A stretch of DNA of 64,000 bases. Origin: Capsicum annuum. Lineage: Eukaryota; Streptophyta; Magnoliopsida; Solanales; Solanaceae. Numbering within the stretch: position 1 is the first letter of the stretch; each line of letters begins with the position of its first letter. The stretch lies in contig NC_061118.1 in NCBI RefSeq assembly GCF_002878395.1, positions 133,006,669 through 133,070,668 of the forward strand. Reading direction: 5' to 3'. The translations under genes were made by a program, and so were the position numbers. The notes beneath the pieces were generated by a model. It saw only the letters and a list, made by a program, of their open reading frames with translations. It was not told the origin of the DNA and ran no database searches. Shown here one piece after another: positions 11,194 through 22,463 of the stretch.

Positions 11194-13397
11194 TGTCATG
11201 ACCCAGGTCTACCCACTAGTCGTAACACGGTGCTTAGAGTCATAAGTGACCCAAGCAAACCCATGGTCTGGCTTCTGCTGTGAGAACTAAAGATAGTAAT
11301 AACATGATATAATATGCATAGATCAACTAATAAGATATATTAAAGAAAAATACTCAATATATCTAAATATTTGATAAAATTAAAATCAAGTTTGACTATC
11401 TAAAAGCCTCTAAAATAAGGATTTGATGGGACAAACCCCCAACTAACTTCGACTGACTATAATCTAAAGTACTAAAAGTAACTATGGATAAATTATCCTC
11501 GAAGGATGAGGACTCACCACAACTGCTACTAAGAGTCATATGAACTATCTAAGTACGATCGGGGAATTGAGTGTTAGAACCTATGTTATAAGACAACATA
11601 GCACAAAAAAGATTATACGATCAGTACTTTGAATGTGCTAGTATGTGATATTAAAACTGACTAATATGCGTATATATTGAGAATGAATGGATGAACTGAA
11701 TAATTAGGTAACTGATATATGGACACTTGGTCATGCAGACCTAAACTGATGTAGTCTGAATACTGAACTTAATCTATAGGATCTATCATATAACCAATAT
11801 GCCCTAATGTGAGATAGTCAGGGGATAACCTATAACCCTAATAGGAAGGGTGTCAGTACCTTACCATGGATACCAACATTGGCTATGTGGATCCACTAAC
11901 ATGATGTCCCAAAGTACTAGGGTGTCAGTCCTCTACTGACGGGTGAACTCTAAGAGAGTGTCAATCCCCAACTGGTGGGTGACCTCTCATAACCTATAAT
12001 GACTATGTATTTCTATAATTTAGGGACTTTTTCTAGAGGTCTCAGTCCTCTACTAATGGGTGAGTCTTCATCCCTAGGTTTTCTCGGTGCTAAGTCCTAC
12101 TTCTAACTGAATTGACACTGATACCGATAAAAGACTTAACATGACTGATATTGACATAAGCCTAACTTAATAGTATTATAAATTTAATGATACAAGTATG
12201 CTTTGAATGAATTGTAACTTGACATCTATGACATATATAAATATCTAGTTCATAACCCACCAACACTATCTAATGGAGATTGACATTGAAAATTATTAAA
12301 CAATCCATGGTATATGAAAATTATAAATAACACCCATATTAATAACTAATCATGATGTAGATATTTGCATTATCAAATATATGGTAACACAATTATCATG
12401 AGGGAATATATTTTCATAGAGAAACTCGATAGTTGAACTAAATAAATTATGAAATCCATCCTTCTTATAGAACCCAAGGAGAAAAAGGAAATTAAACTTG
12501 AGAATTGGGAGAACATTGGGAATCAATGGTTGAAAGGAGCCCATTGACTAATATCCCACATACCTTAAGAAGAATCCTTGAAGAAGTTCTCTTGAGAATT
12601 AGGGTTGCTTGAAGAACCCTAGTTTGCTCTTGAGGGAGAAAGGAATTGCCTTTTTGATTCCTTTTGGGTGAACTTGATAATTATGTTATGCTTTAGGGAT
12701 GGTGGTATTTTATACCACCCTTTGTAAAGAAAAAATAACATGGTTTTGGAATTTAAGGGAGTGGAAAAATACATAAAAGTCCCTAGTAAAATATGTAGGT
12801 AGACATGCTTCCAATCGTTATGACTCACCCTATGACTCATTGGACTGACTACGAGTTACAGTCTAAGTCATAAGCTAGAATCTGTGGTCTGAGGCCCTTT
12901 TATGGCCTGACTACGACTCTCCCCTATGACACATCATGATTGACTATGAGTTGTAAGATAGAGTTATAGTATGATGCTTGAGTCTTACACCCTTTACTCG
13001 TCAGGCTATGGGTCCATACAATGACTCATAAGGTCTGACTACGAGTTGTGTGCTGGACTTGTAACCACTGGAAGGTATTTTGGTTACATACTACTATGAC
13101 TAAAAGTCTCTCTTAATAGCTTGTAGCCACTGATTATGAGTCTCAGGGAGGAGTCGTAGGCACTGGGATAAAACATGGGGACTTTATTGGAATGCTTTTA
13201 TTCACTCGTAATGATTCATCACGAGTGGCTATGACTTATTACATTTGAGTTGTTGTCACATTAGTGTGTTGGTACCTTAGGGAAATTTTCCATAACCTTT
13301 TTTCCATGTTGTATTGTGATGAGACTTGATGCATTGGAAAGCTAACTTAGTGGCCCAACTTTAAGGGGTCTAGCACTTAAAAATTTGCGGTATTACA
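11194..13397 (-). repeat. Element B 5' LTR
   Basis: 2204 bp. On the minus strand it begins TGTAATACCG at 13397 and ends CATGACA at 11194, with intact TG...CA tips. It pairs with 4423-6647 over its full length. The dyad gagtcgta/tacgactc motif is again repeated in 12820-13260. Confidence 0.9.
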
Positions 13398-13402
13398 CCA
13401 TC

Positions 13403-14666
13403 CTCATGTTCACTCAGTACTAAGTATTACTCCTAACTGAATGACACTGCTACTATTATTTATTTAATGTAACCTGGTACTGACAAGTGCTCATTATTAT
13501 AATTTTATGAATTTGATGATACAATTATGGTATGGATGTCTTTTAACCTAAAAACTGTGACATGCATGAATATCTAGTTATCAGGTGTTCATAACCCACC
13601 AACATTATCTATTGCAAACTAATCTTGGAAAATATTGAAAAATCCGTGGAATGTGAAAATCATGAACAACACCCCTTATTTTAATAACTAATCATGAAGG
13701 ATTCATTTCCATTGTCAAACATATGGAAACATAATTATCATGAGGCAATATATTTTCATGGTTTAGAATCAAATAATTTAGAGGAGATTCATAAAATTCA
13801 TAGTTAACTTAGAACTCCATAAAAGAGAAAAGAGTTTTACACTTGATGTTTAGAGTGTTCTTGGGACTCAATGGGTGGAAGGGACCTACAGATAAATATC
13901 CCACATACTTGAAGTAGAATCCTTGAAGAAATTTTTTGAAGATTGGACATGCTTGGAAAATCCTAGTTTTCTCTTGATGAAGAAAGGATTGCCTCTTTTA
14001 TTTATTTTGTGTGGAATGAATGATTATGTTATGAATTAGGGATTTGGGTTTTTATATCACCCCTTGGTAAGCCAAAACAACATGGGTTTGGCTTTTAAGA
14101 GAGTGGAAAGACATAGAAGTCCCTGGAATAATGTATGGGAAAATAGGGTCCCAGTCATTCGACTCACCTCACAACTTGTTATGACTGGTCATGAGTCATG
14201 ATATAAGTCATAAACTGGGGTCCTATGATCTTGGGAACATTCTGGCCCGACTATGACTGAATTCTAATGACTCATTATGACTGACTGTGAGTCGTTGGGT
14301 GAAGTCGTAGTTTGAGGCTTGATTCTTCGATCCTTTACTGGTCAGGCTATGGGTCCACATAATAAATCATAAGGTCTGACTATGATTCGTGTGCTAGACT
14401 CTTAGCCACTGGAAGGGATTCTTGCTTGAACACTATTGTGACTACGAGTCCCTTATAATAGCTTATAATGTCTGATTACGAATCATGGAGTGGAGTCTTG
14501 GTCATCAAGTGAGTTGTGGTCACTGTCCAACTAACAGATTCCTAGAAGAAAATTTTCATAACTTTCTGGCATGATGTTGGATTCTGGAGAGACTTATGGC
14601 AGTGGAAAGATAACTTTAGGGGTTATATTTTGAGAGGCTTAGAACATGAAAACTTAGGGTATTACA
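13403..14666 (-). repeat. Element A 5' LTR, distal part
   Basis: Continues the LTR that stops at 4422. It starts in the block around TTCACTCAGTACTAAG, matching 5365-5390 of B's LTR, and ends TATTACA at 14660-14666. With 3506-4422 it rebuilds one LTR of about 2.18 kb. The next five bases, gttcg (14667-14671), should be A's target duplication; the matching copy is outside the window. Confidence 0.85.
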
Positions 14667-15478
14667 GTTCGGGGTTATTTTGGGACCCTGAGGTAGTGAG
14701 GTTCCAAGATAAGGCTGTGTCATAGAGGTTAACCTTTGAGATATCAATATGACATGGAGGATAATCTTTGCAATATTGGCATGCCATGCCAGTGTGTTAA
14801 TTTCATCTAGTTTAGTTTTTTTCCACTTAGGGTGAGGGGGTTTAGGTATTTCCACCTTTTTCCCGACTTATAAACATTAAAGTGATCTTTTTTATTTAGT
14901 TTTAAAAGATCAAACTCTGCTTTATTCATCTTTAACCCTCCACCCAAGAAATCTCAAGGGTTTCATAGAGAATTCATCATCCCGACTCCAAACTTCAAAT
15001 TAACTTCAATTTCTTATGTGTTTCTAGCATGTTTTTCTTCCCTAAACTTTAATTTTACATTGTGTCACGAATTGAATGGATTTTTATGTGATTCAAATTA
15101 TGGGTTTTGAAATTAGATTAAGAGGCTTGATTGTTACTGATTGAATTACTTGTCCCATGTTTTAAATTGATTATTAATGCTTTAATTGATATATTTGGGA
15201 CTGAATTAGTATATTTTTTAAATGGGTGGAATGGGGGGCACGGGTTTCCCCATATTGGATGAATTTTTTTCTAGAAATCGCATGTATCTCAACCTACTTT
15301 GTAAATTTGATTTTTATTATGGAAAATTACATGGTTTAACGTGCTTTTAAACCCAATACATTGCATTAATGGGTGTATATATATACAAAAATAGACTTGG
15401 ATTACTTAGGTGGACATGGTTTAGATTTTAATGGAACTTGAGAGTCCAAGTTGGTTTGTCATGTTTAGTTTTTCTTGT

Positions 15479-15594
15479 AAATGTATTGGTATGATGATAC
15501 CAAGTGGTAAATGCCTTAATGAATAACTCCTATGTTAAATGTATTGGTATGATGATACCAAGTGGTAAATGCCTTAATGAATAACTCCTATGTT
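15479..15594. repeat. Perfect 58-bp tandem duplication
   Basis: Bases 15479-15536 and 15537-15594 are identical: both start AAATGTATTGGTATGATGAT and end ACTCCTATGTT. The F LTR has one copy of the region, so this is a recent duplication in LTR I. Confidence 0.95.
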
Positions 15595-15672
15595 AATGGT
15601 TGGAATTGTGTGCAAATTGTTTTAATTTAAGATTAAAAAGGTTGTGTAACTCATCATGAAGGTGTAAATCTT

Positions 15673-15717
15673 AGGAAGAGAGGGGGAAGGGGAGAGGAGG
15701 GAGGGGGAGGGGAGGGA
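15673..15717 (+). other. G-rich tract with G-quadruplex potential
   Basis: About 45 bases of almost pure purine with six runs of three or more G (GGGGG, GGGG, GGG, GGGGG, GGGG, GGG) separated by one to seven bases. It lies inside LTR I on its sense strand, about 800 bases from its end. Quadruplex folding is inferred from the sequence pattern only. Confidence 0.75.
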
Positions 15718-16530
15718 CGAACACTAAAAACCATATTTGCTAGCGTTAGGGGTCTATATGATCGTAAGCTTTATAAATACTTGACATATACATATTTAGG
15801 ATGGCTATTACTATGGTGGCTTTAGTTTTTCCTCGATTTTTCCTCAGTTTGTTCGGCGAACATGCACTGGGGCCCTTTCAGCAGGGGGACCTGAACCCAT
15901 ATATCCCATGGGTTCCTTTAAGATGAATCAAGCTACACAGTCTAGGTTAATGGTTTTAAACTCTCATTTCATGACCTTTTACCCTATCCCAGCATCCTAT
16001 ATATACATATATGACTGTATGCATGATGTTTTGACTGATTTTGGATATGGCATTATTTATAACATTTCCTGAGTTAGATGCCAGTGCTTATCCTACTAAC
16101 CGTCCTAGGACGCAATATCATTTCATGATGTAGGGTCTAACAAATTTTTTGTTGCTCCTATGCACCGCTAGGTGGTTGAGCATATTTTTTGAGTTGCTAT
16201 GAAATGGTGATCCTCCATCCTTCGAAAGGCCTTATCATTTCATTATTCTTTCCTTATTGACTCAGTACATTTGGATTCTTTTGATCATAGTCGGGGCATG
16301 TCCCAACTTAGTTGTTATTCTAATTTTAGAGGTTTTTGTGGATAAAGTATGGTTTGGTTATTTGTTTTGGATTCTTAGAACCTCCTATTGGTTTATATAT
16401 CATTCTTATTGTTTGATTTTGCTTCCACTATCATTTTATTATGCTGAAGTGGTTAGTCTAGGGGGTGGTCTTTGACCCATTATGGGCTTTGAATACCCGT
16501 CATGGCTAGGCCCTAGTTTGGGCCATGATA

Positions 16531-17180
16531 GAGGTAGAGAAGGTAAATGCAATGGGTTCTTGAGGTACGGCTTTTAGAAATAAAAAATCTAATTCTGAGG
16601 AAGAAGCAAAGTATTTGGATAGAAAGATGGGTGAGTTTTTGGGCCAAGGGTCTAATCAAGTCAGTTTGAATTCGAGGCAAAGGAATCAAGGTCGGAACTA
16701 CTATGGCAATAAGTATAGAGATATGAGTAAAGAGAGTGATAGTGACTGAAGGAGAAAAGATGATTACAAGGATAAGAGTAGCCTATATGTTCCACCGGGG
16801 AACCGTGATGCTGAGTCCAAAAATTTGAGGATGAAAGTGTTGCTTTCTAAGCTTGTGAAGGGTTCAGAGAGATAAAAGAATTACTTTAAGTAAATTAAAG
16901 TTGATATTTCAGGGTTGAGCCAAAAAGTAGAGTCACATGCAATCATAATTAAGAAGCTTAACAAATAGTTTGGAAAGATGACTGCCACATTGAACAAGCA
17001 TCAACCGGGCACTATTCCTAGCAATACTATTCAAAATCCAAAGAATAATCACTACTCAAAGTGGTAAGGATACTATTGATCCACCTATGCCTGTGGTTGA
17101 TGATGTGAGGAATGATATTATGGATGTTGATAATATGGTTTAAACTAAAACTGAAGAGTTGATGACTGATGGTGAAGAAT
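16531..17180 (+). pseudogene. Element K: gag remnant of an Athila/Tat-type gypsy element
   Basis: Plus-strand reading through stops gives a hydrophilic gag C-terminal region: EEAKYLDRKMGEFLGQ, QRNQGRNYYGNKYRD, SSLYVPPGNRDAESK, then a coiled-coil-like stretch ending KKLNK, FGKMTATLNKHQPG and NPKNN. This order is typical of the gag region before the protease in Athila/Tat elements of Solanaceae (recognised from family knowledge). Stops are present at DSD*, SER* and KLNK*. It is flanked by LTR I on the left and LTR C on the right, and its orientation is opposite to C, so it is a separate element. Confidence 0.6.
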
Positions 17181-17400
17181 TGATATCGCTTATATTACAC
17201 CTCTAAGAAAGTATAAAGTAGCCGCTTATTAAATATAAAGCCTAACAAGGTTAGGGTCGATCCCACAAGGATTAGGTATTAGTCTGACATGAGCTTGCTA
17301 ATGTAATTGGAAATTAAAAAATGTAAAAAGGTATTTTTTTTGTAAAAGTAATAGTAATAGTAAGAATGCTGGGCAATTAGGGTTGTTACCAATATGAGAC

Positions 17401-20181
17401 TATAACACCTTGAATCTGGTACCCAAAACGCTACACGATGCTATGACCCCGAAGGACCACAAGCTAACCCATGACTGATATCTGTAACTGACCACTGAAT
17501 AGTATACTATAAATATGTGGAATGTAAACTGTAAGGCCATAAGGTTCAAAACTGAAAAAATTTTAAATATAAAACAATGTCTGTAATGGGATATAACAAT
17601 ACCCAAAACTAATATAAATTATCTAAAACATGTTATAGTCTGAAAGCCTCTAAACAGTCTGAAAACTGTAGAGTTGATGGGGCATGTCCCCAACTAACTT
17701 CGAACTACTAAAATAATAAAGTAATAAAATAATTATATTATCCTAGAATGATGAGGACTCACTGCTAGTCTGGATGCTGAACGTCTGATCTACTAAGGAT
17801 GCTTGGGAACTCGTTCTTTTAAACCTATGTTATAAAACACCATAGCGCAAATACGTCAGTACGTTGAATATACTGGTATTCAAGTGAGGCAGGCTAAATA
17901 CAATGGTTCATATGCATGAACAATACTAACTAACTAAATAACATGAACATGAGCATACATGCATGAATACGTAACTATAACCGAGATCGTGATAACACTG
18001 ACTCATGAATTCTAATAATATGGATTTACTGATATTTGAGTACTAATACTGGGATACTGAATGACAAAATCTATAGAGTACTGAGAAACTGATGGCATAT
18101 TACTGATAAAAGAATGAATGTTTTTGATAGTTCTGATTATGAAGAATTGGTCTAATTGACTGTAGCTGACAGTCCTAAAACTGAATACTGATAACATGAG
18201 TTTTGTATAATTAATATAATATTAACTGGGTTCGTGATAACATAATTACTTAGTCTGAATACTGATAACATGAGTGACTATATCTGATAGTCCTGATATT
18301 GATGGAACTAGCTGGGTTCCGCACTGTACTAATTTGACTACATCTGACAGTCCTGGATTTCTGTAGAACTGAACTGAGTTATATTACTAAAATTGGATCT
18401 AAAATTGAGACTGTGGGAGGTAATCATCTAACCGACATACCCCAAAACTAAACTGGTAGGGTCCAACCTATAACCCTAGCTGGAAAGGTTTAATACCTTG
18501 CCACGGATAAAGACAAGCTGTGAGTATACCCTCTCTGATAGGGATCTCATTTGTTAACCCCTCTTAGTAAGTAACCCAAAGGAGATGTATAAATCCCTAA
18601 AAGCATAGGGTGCATCTCAACCTACGCTGGCTATGTAGTTCTAGAACACAAGGATGTCTTCTAAGGATCACACCCTCCACTGAATAACTAGTGAGTCCCC
18701 ATCCTTGGGTTCACTCGGTGCTGAATCCTACTCCCAACTGAATAGACATTGAACTAATTAACTTAATTGAACTGATACTAATAGTATTGTTTAGCGGAGC
18801 TAAATGGAGTTCACTGAGTTTCGTTGACTGATGGAATGCTACTGAGATCTAAGGACTGACGGAGAGTACTGAAGTTACTGAGATTTTTGGGAATACTGAG
18901 ATCACTAAAATTACTGAACTACTGAGATTACTGAGTAGGACTGGACTGAGACTTAGTTTACTGAGTTTTCCTAAGTCATGTGACTGACTAGATTCTACTG
19001 ATCATGACTTAACTGAGAGTATCATGAAAATAGGACATTGGCTCTAGACACACAACTAAATTTTGGGTACAAGTACTCCCAGGACTCAATAGCATGAAAC
19101 TGACAGGACATGACACTTCTTGAACACATGACCAATAGTAATAATTCATAATACTATTATAGTCTTGAAAATGAATGGAATTGCATTTAAACATGCCATA
19201 CTTTCACCAACCTAATCTCATGTACATTCACTCAACCATTCATAATGCACAAAATATCATGGAAGTCATTCTTAGTCAAAGGGTAAACCATGCATTTATC
19301 ACTTGGGTCACAATTAAGCTATAATGCATAATTTCTATTCTCTTAGGCATTTTATCAAACACCTAGGATGCATGACTTAGGGCATAGGCATGACCCTTAA
19401 ATTAATACAACAGAACTCTATATTTTAACTCAATTTCACATACTTCAGGCCACATACTAGCATAGGTTCATGAACAACACATAAGGATTCCAAATTGGAA
19501 ATCATACGACCACATGAACATAATCAACCCACAATAAAATATTCACAATACAAGATTTAAAACTTGATTCTTGGGCTTCATGGATGAAATGAATCCATGA
19601 ATAAACACTGTTCATACCTTAGTTCTTTATTCTACGAAGATTGACAGAGAGATTCTTGAATTTAAGTCTTGGATTTAAACCCCCAATTAAAAATCCTAGC
19701 TTGTTCTTGAGAGAAACTTGAGAGAAATAATATATTTTGGGTGAAATATGGCTGAATAATGTGTTATTGGGTTTATATAGGTGTGAGAAATTGACCCTAT
19801 TAACCCTTGGACGTGTATTTTAATTCTGTAAAAATTTCCTGACCTGAACCCCTGGCGTGAGGCAGCAGTATCGCGCTGTGTCACTGCAATTTGACAATTT
19901 TAAATTTGAGCCTTGGCGCGATGCGCCATAATCATAGAGGCTCACTGGATTTTGACGATTGTTGGCTTATGTGGCACACTGTCTTACTAAAATGGCTCTA
20001 ACTCTTCGTCCGGGTGTCGGATTTGGGTGAATTTGGTATTGATGGAAATCTTATTCAATTTCCATATGATAAAAAGTGAAAATCTTGAAAATACCACATG
20101 TATAAAAGTGGATTCATCTTTGAAATAGTTTTTAACATTTTTGGAATGATTTTTAAGTAGATAGAAGTATGGGGTATTACA
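17401..20181 (-). mobile_element. Solo LTR (gypsy, Tekay-like) inserted in LTR C
   Basis: 2781 bp with no coding region, from TATAACACC at 17401 to GGTATTACA at 20181. The flanks gagac (17396-17400) and gagat (20182-20186) form a 5-bp target duplication with one mismatch. The sequence on both sides joins into one Athila-like LTR. The minus strand starts TGTAATACCCC. The block near 17740-17765 (ATGATGAGGACTCACTG) resembles 3825-3850 of element A, so the family is related to A and B but longer. A solo LTR arises by recombination between the two LTRs of one element. Confidence 0.85.
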
Positions 20182-20879
20182 GAGATGATCACTAGGATTG
20201 TGTTCCACCTGACTTCTTAACTTCGGGGACTTTTTGTGCTTGTAAAAATATTTTGGTGCCTTGCATGAAGAATATAGCAAGTTATGTATCACCTAACCAT
20301 ATATCGACCTTATTTTGGGTGAATTTCACTCATCTCCTCTCGGTCTTAGAGTGCCACATTACTAACCCTTGTTTTGGATATCAAAATAACTATCTTCTCT
20401 CAGTCTTAAGTTAATTAGATGAAGGTTGGTAGATTTAAATTATTATACCTATATCTCAAGCAAGTATTGAATATATGAGAGTAACTAACATTTGCAACCA
20501 TTAATAAAGCAATCAAAATGAAGGAAAACCCAATATATGCAAGAACACCAATCTAGAATGACTTTGCACTTCCTCTGCTTTGTTAATTCATCTGAGTTTC
20601 CACAATCCTAGTTATGTGATTTAGATACACATGGTTGTAATAACACACATAGATTTCATAAATGAATGCATAAGGATGAACTTACAAAGAGTAATACTGA
20701 AAACCCAAAATCTAAAATTAATTGTAAACCCTAAAAACCAAGCACAATGATTACAAGGTCAATAATGTACTCAGAAATCAAAACAGTGTCAAAAGTGTAT
20801 AAAGTGCATGAAATATTGTAAAAGAGTCCCAAAAAATTTATAAAACCCTCTAGGGTTATTTATAGATATAACATAAAAC

Positions 20880-21115
20880 CTTTCCTAATTAGTGTAGGAA
20901 AATTAGGTCGACCCAACCTTCCTCCCATAGGTTGGGTCGTAGGTACAACCTATTACTTATAGGTTGGGTTGTAGAAATCAGAATGGACTTACAATCTTCA
21001 AAATCTCAACCTAACCCCATAGGTAGGGTTGTAGGTACAATCTACTGGACGTAGTTAGGGTCATAGGTACAACCTACTATAACTTAGGTAGGGTCGCAGG
21101 ATGAATTTTTATCAA
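20880..21115 (-). repeat. Diverged short repeats in LTR C (AGGTTGGGTCGTAGGTACAA type)
   Basis: Five or so imperfect copies of a roughly 25-base motif with core TAGGTTGGGTCGTAGGTAC, spaced 40-60 bases, fill this part of the LTR. Copies are degenerate (GGTAGGGTTGTAGG, AGTTAGGGTCATAGG, AGGTAGGGTCGCAGG). They occupy the same region of the LTR as the tacgactc repeats in other families here. Confidence 0.7.
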
Positions 21116-21263
21116 CTCGTCATCCCTTTTACTCAGTTTTGCTTCAAAGCCTATTTTCCTAAAAAATCAACATAACACATATTATATGCCATAATAATAC
21201 CTATGTACCTACATGATTACCATGTTTTAAGCATTACAAGTTCTATGAAACCATGGTATATCA

Positions 21264-22463
21264 ACACCCTCAACTTATAATGTTTGCATGCCTCTGGCAG
21301 CTAACGCATAACAGACAAACACGATGCTTAACTAAATGAAACCTAAGGCACCTACAATAGACAACTCAATTTAGTTTAATTTCTTAACCACTTCTATTTA
21401 CAACTTTCAAAACCATTATGTGGATTCATGTAGTACAAGAACATGACAAAAAAGGAATCAAGTACCAGAATTAGATTGGCAACAAACAACATATGCAATT
21501 TACACTACCTAAACAAATGCGTAGTTCACAACACAACCAATGTACCCTCATAACAATATCATCATGAATTTCAATTTAGGTACTACATCAAAACTCTCAT
21601 GCTCTCAAAGAAGTTCCAAGAATATGCATAAAATACCATAGGCTAGCCTTTATTTTCTATACCTTAGTTTTTTAGACAGTTAAACTGGGATCACTATATG
21701 ACTTTGCTAGGCTTGTAATGTAGGCTTGGGGGCAGGTATAATACATATTGGATATAGTGACTTGCTCTCCTTTACACTACACCTACATTATTGGCTCTAT
21801 TACTTAACCATGCTTATTTTATTCTCTCTTTTATCCTTTATTGCTTATTTGGATTGGGTGTGGTTTCCTTCAATCTTTGCATTTATATATATATTTTTCA
21901 TTTTCTATTTTTCTTTTCATCTTTTTTTTCTTTCTTTTTCATACTTTTCTACCATACTCAACCCTACTTTCTTTTCTTTTATTCAAAAACCCTCTTCATA
22001 TCCATCTTTAACTACACACCCCTATGATAATAACCCTCAACTTAGGTGATTTGATTGAGTTGTGGTACACCATATTCAAGGAGAGACCAGGGATGAAATA
22101 GGTTCATTATAATTAAGCAAAAGGTGAAATGATTAAAATAAAAAAAATAGGTGAACTTAAGCTCAAATTAGAGATCAAGGGATACTTATTCTTAATTTGG
22201 TCGGTCTTTTAGGATTAGAGTGGACTTATTCAAACATGGCCTATGATCATGTCCCAACCAACTATCCTACAACTTAGGCAAGACTAATCGGGCAAGTTCT
22301 GGATTAAACACACAAAGTGAAATAGGTAAATACCTCACACACACATAATACAAGGTTACATTATCAACTACTACCTATCCGGTTCATGCAATGCTAATCT
22401 TTGATTATTTTATCCCTAATACTAATGCTATAACAAGATTCAATAATGGTCACACATATATTC
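21264..22463 (-). other. Element C 3' internal non-coding region
   Basis: 1.2 kb between LTR C and the start of element F. No credible gene. It holds a pyrimidine-rich tract at about 21820-22000 (purine-rich on C's sense strand) and, at 22033-22062, a decayed form of the hairpin seen intact in E at 46697-46725. The hydrophobic reading frames at 21726-22049 are a by-product of the T-rich tract. Confidence 0.6.

Larger units (their letters stand above)
4423..13397 (-). mobile_element. Element B: complete but dead Ty3/gypsy element nested in element A's LTR
   Basis: Minus-strand element of 8975 bp: 5' LTR 11194-13397, primer site 11178-11190, gag, protease, RT, RNase H, integrase, 3' LTR 4423-6647. 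Target duplication is tcatc (4418-4422) on the left and ccatc (13398-13402) on the right, one mismatch. The flanking sequence is element A's LTR, a close relative, so B jumped into a copy of its own family. Both LTR tips and the primer site have drifted and all genes carry stops. Confidence 0.88.
1..14666 (-). mobile_element. Element A: degenerate Ty3/gypsy (Tekay/Del-type) retrotransposon, cut by left window edge and split by element B
   Basis: On the minus strand the order gag, protease, reverse transcriptase, RNase H, integrase start is read from 3286 down to 1, so integrase and the 3' LTR lie left of the window. The 5' LTR is in two parts (3506-4422 and 13403-14666) because the related element B occupies 4423-13397. 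The joined LTR is about 2.18 kb, close to B's 2.2 kb LTRs, and both belong to one family. The LTR ends at 14666 with TGTAATACCC on the minus strand, the usual start for this group. Many stops show it is dead. The Tekay/Del assignment is inferred from gene order, the Met primer site and similarity to element D, which keeps a chromodomain. Confidence 0.85.
14667..16530 (+). repeat. LTR fragment I, plus strand (family of element F's LTR)
   Basis: It resembles the F LTR (22464-24307) in several blocks: GATGATACCAAGTGG near 15490 versus GATGATACCATTTGG, the block around CTACACAGTCTA near 15930, the GGGGCATGTCCCAAC block near 16290, and the end CATGATA at 16524-16530 (F: 24301-24307). A TATA-like box (ACTTATAAACATTAAAG) lies near 14865. 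It is not followed by a primer site, so it is a truncated or solo LTR. Its left end is hidden by element A, which apparently inserted into it. Confidence 0.7.
17181..22463 (-). mobile_element. Element C: truncated Athila-like element (3' LTR and 3' internal end)
   Basis: The LTR is 17181-17400 plus 20187-21263 (about 1.3 kb), split by a solo LTR. It matches element E's LTR in layout: near 17245 a GGTCGATCCCACAAGG block corresponds to the block near 44355 in E. After the LTR both have an ACCCTCAACTT segment (21267 on; E 45870 on), a long pyrimidine-rich tract and a CTCAACTTAGGTGATTT hairpin region. So C is a minus-strand relative of E. Coding parts are missing because element F starts at 22464. 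Confidence 0.7.

Noticed and set aside
19905..19935. GGCGCGATGCGCC palindrome as a regulatory site
   Set aside because: It lies in the solo LTR and similar GC-rich words occur in LTR-like sequence at 59440-59520. Without a known binding protein it is only a compositional remark.
21726..22049. Hydrophobic 107-codon plus-strand frame that looks like a membrane protein
   Set aside because: It is the translation of a T/C-rich tract, it lies antisense in a retrotransposon's non-coding end, and element E has a similar artefact at 46427-46750 with different residues.
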